The notes below the pieces were generated by a model. That model was not told where the DNA came from, ran no database searches, and was given only the letters and a program-made list of their open reading frames with translations. A DNA stretch of 64,000 bases from positions 1,396,576 to 1,460,575 of the forward strand of contig OX639991.1 in assembly GCA_951828585.1 (NCBI GenBank). The letters run 5' to 3'. Both the position numbers and the translations under genes were made by a program. The DNA is from Longimicrobiales bacterium (GTDB taxonomy: Bacteria; Gemmatimonadota; Gemmatimonadetes; Longimicrobiales; Gaopeijiaceae). Below are positions 62,618 through 64,000 of the stretch, in pieces (position 1 is the stretch's first letter; each line of letters begins with the position of its first letter).

Positions 62618-63958
62618 CTAACCCGCCGCTCGCTTCCCCTTCAGAAAGTCCATCATGATGTACTGCCCCAGCGTCATCGTTGACGTGAAGTACGCCTTCC
62701 CCCGCGCGATCTTGCTCACCTCACGCACAAACCGCACCAGGTACGGGTCGTTGGCCAGCATGAAGGTGTTGATGGGGATCCCCGCGCGCCGGCACGCCGA
62801 CGCCTCGCGATAGGTCGCGCGCAGGATGTGGCGGTCCAGCCCGGCGGAATTCTTGTAGATCCGGCCACGGTCCACCGTGATTGCACTCGGCTTCCCGTCG
62901 GTGATCATGATGATCTGGCGCATGTCCTTCTTCTGCGCCTTCAGCAGCCTGCGCGACAGCTCGAAGCCCTCGGCCGTGTTGGTGTGGAACGGTCCCACCT
63001 GCGCCTTGGCCAGCTGTCCCAGCGGGATCTCCTGCGCTCGGTCGCCAAAGGTGACGACCCTGAGCGAGTCCCCCGGAAACTCCGTGCGGATGAGGTGTGA
63101 GAGGGCCAGCGCCACCTTCTTGGCCGGCGAGAACCGGTCCTCGCCGTAGAGGATCATGGAGTGCGAGATGTCCAGCATGAGGACGGTGGCGCACGAGGAG
63201 CGGTAGTCGGTCTGGTGGACCATGAGGTCCTTGTAGTCCAGGTTGAGCAGCGGGGCCCCCGGAGTCGGTTCGCCCGCGGCGCCGGGAGCGGTCTTGCCCC
63301 AGCCCTGCGGCGGGACCTGGAGTCCCTCGCGCGCGATCGTCTTCTTGAGCGTCTCGGGGAGGTCCAGGTTGAGGGTTTCGCCGAATTCGTAGGGCTTGCT
63401 CCCCGCGTCGGATTCCACGCCGGTGGCGTACTCGCTGGTCTCGTGGGAACCGATGCTGGACTTGCCCATCGATGACAGCAGGTTCCGGAGCGCGCGGTAC
63501 CCCAGGAAGTCGAGTCCCTTCCTGGTGAGGTTGAAGTTGACCAGTTGCGCCGCCTCGCGCGCTTCGTCGACCTGGCCCTCGCCGGCGGCTTCCTCCACCG
63601 ATCCCCCCAGCCCCCCCGCCTGCCCGTCCAGCGTGATGTACCCCTCTTCGACCATCTTGCGAATGATCTCGTCGAGCAGGTCGGCGATCTCCTTTTGGAC
63701 TTCGGGATTGCCGGGACCCTCGCCGCGCAGCTCCTCGATCATCTCCTCCGTCAGCTGGCCGCTCTGGGCGAGCGCGCGCAGCAGTGCCTGTTTCAGCGCC
63801 TCGAGCGAAGAAGTATCCTCAGTCCCGGACCAGCCCCAGTAGGGGTGGAAGTGCGGCCCTCCGGCGAAGCCGCCGTCAAGGAGGAATTCGGAGAGCTTCT
63901 CGAGGTTGAGGGCGTCGAGCCAGCTCTTCCGATACTTGGTGTAAGTGGTGAATCGCAT
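62618..63958 (-). CDS. von Willebrand factor A domain protein
   Basis: 446 residues from ATG 63958; the frame is open to the right edge, but RFTTYTKYRKSW looks like a natural N-terminus. A helical N-terminal half (to about 230) precedes a VWA domain with MIDAS motif DISHS and the later ITDGKPS. Such proteins often pair with a MoxR-type AAA+ ATPase; that gene would lie beyond the edge. It is separated by 121 bases from the lipoprotein gene. Confidence 0.82.
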   Translation of the reverse strand: MRFTTYTKYRKSWLDALNLEKLSEFLLDGGFAGGPHFHPYWGWSGTEDTSSLEALKQALLRALAQSGQLTEEMIEELRGEGPGNPEVQKEIADLLDEIIRKMVEEGYITLDGQAGGLGGSVEEAAGEGQVDEAREAAQLVNFNLTRKGLDFLGYRALRNLLSSMGKSSIGSHETSEYATGVESDAGSKPYEFGETLNLDLPETLKKTIAREGLQVPPQGWGKTAPGAAGEPTPGAPLLNLDYKDLMVHQTDYRSSCATVLMLDISHSMILYGEDRFSPAKKVALALSHLIRTEFPGDSLRVVTFGDRAQEIPLGQLAKAQVGPFHTNTAEGFELSRRLLKAQKKDMRQIIMITDGKPSAITVDRGRIYKNSAGLDRHILRATYREASACRRAGIPINTFMLANDPYLVRFVREVSKIARGKAYFTSTMTLGQYIMMDFLKGKRAAG

Positions 63959-64000
63959 GATGAACAATGGACGGTTGAAGGCCTTGGCGCCATGAACGAC

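Overview
This 64-kb window is gene-dense, very GC-rich bacterial chromosome. It holds the replication-origin neighbourhood: dnaN and dnaA on the minus strand, then divergent rpmH-rnpA-yidD-yidC-mnmE-mnmG-parA-parB on the plus strand. The organism is probably a member of Gemmatimonadota or a similar Gram-negative phylum. This is inferred from the high GC, many secreted or lipidated six-bladed beta-propeller proteins and peptidases, a bactofilin, an outer-membrane beta-barrel candidate, a long plant/cyanobacterial-type IspH and a TAXI-TRAP transporter. I saw no rRNA, tRNA or CRISPR.

Layout. 1-2.4 kb: threonine catabolism (tdh, cut by the left edge, then kbl). 2.4-8.5 kb, minus strand: a lipoprotein with a PrcB-like domain, then a histidine kinase, a sigma-54-type response regulator, a secreted coiled-coil protein and a barrel-like protein; the last four are joined by 4-bp overlaps. 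8.6-20.2 kb: pyrE and the origin region, with a likely oriC between dnaA and dnaN and a parS cluster between mnmG and parA where rsmG often sits. 20.4-28.3 kb: envelope and peptide genes (M23 peptidase, bactofilin, Nif3-like, M14 carboxypeptidase, zinc-ribbon/TPR protein, DUF819 membrane protein, propeller lipoprotein).

28.5-34.7 kb: lipA followed by the full pyruvate dehydrogenase complex (E1 alpha, E1 beta, E2, E3), so cofactor synthesis and the lipoylated enzyme lie together. 34.8-38.2 kb: M20 deacylase, SDR oxidoreductase, ispH. 38.4-46.6 kb: a long plus-strand run of fxsA, M42 peptidase, GAF/MsrC-like protein, metallo-beta-lactamase-fold hydrolase, glycolate oxidase glcDEF and an M20 peptidase. 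46.7-50.9 kb: a small unknown protein, an enolase-superfamily racemase/synthase, an orphan GspE/PilB-type ATPase and an unknown protein. 51.1-52.6 kb: one insertion sequence. 52.7-57.5 kb: YIP1 protein, fused TRAP permease, TAXI binding protein and class V aminotransferase, mostly overlapping. 57.5-64 kb: DUF192 lipoprotein, Trm112-like protein, MATE-like membrane protein, a frameshifted propeller plus formylglycine-generating-enzyme-like lipoprotein, and a VWA protein at the right edge.

The most noteworthy items are: the duplicated ~133-bp spacer units that carry parS sites; the compact oriC candidate; an MBL-fold ORF with no ATG/GTG/TTG start that opens directly after the in-frame TGA of its neighbour; the single-base frameshift in a propeller-FGE fusion; the coupled sigma-54 two-component/envelope cluster; and a dispersed intergenic repeat.
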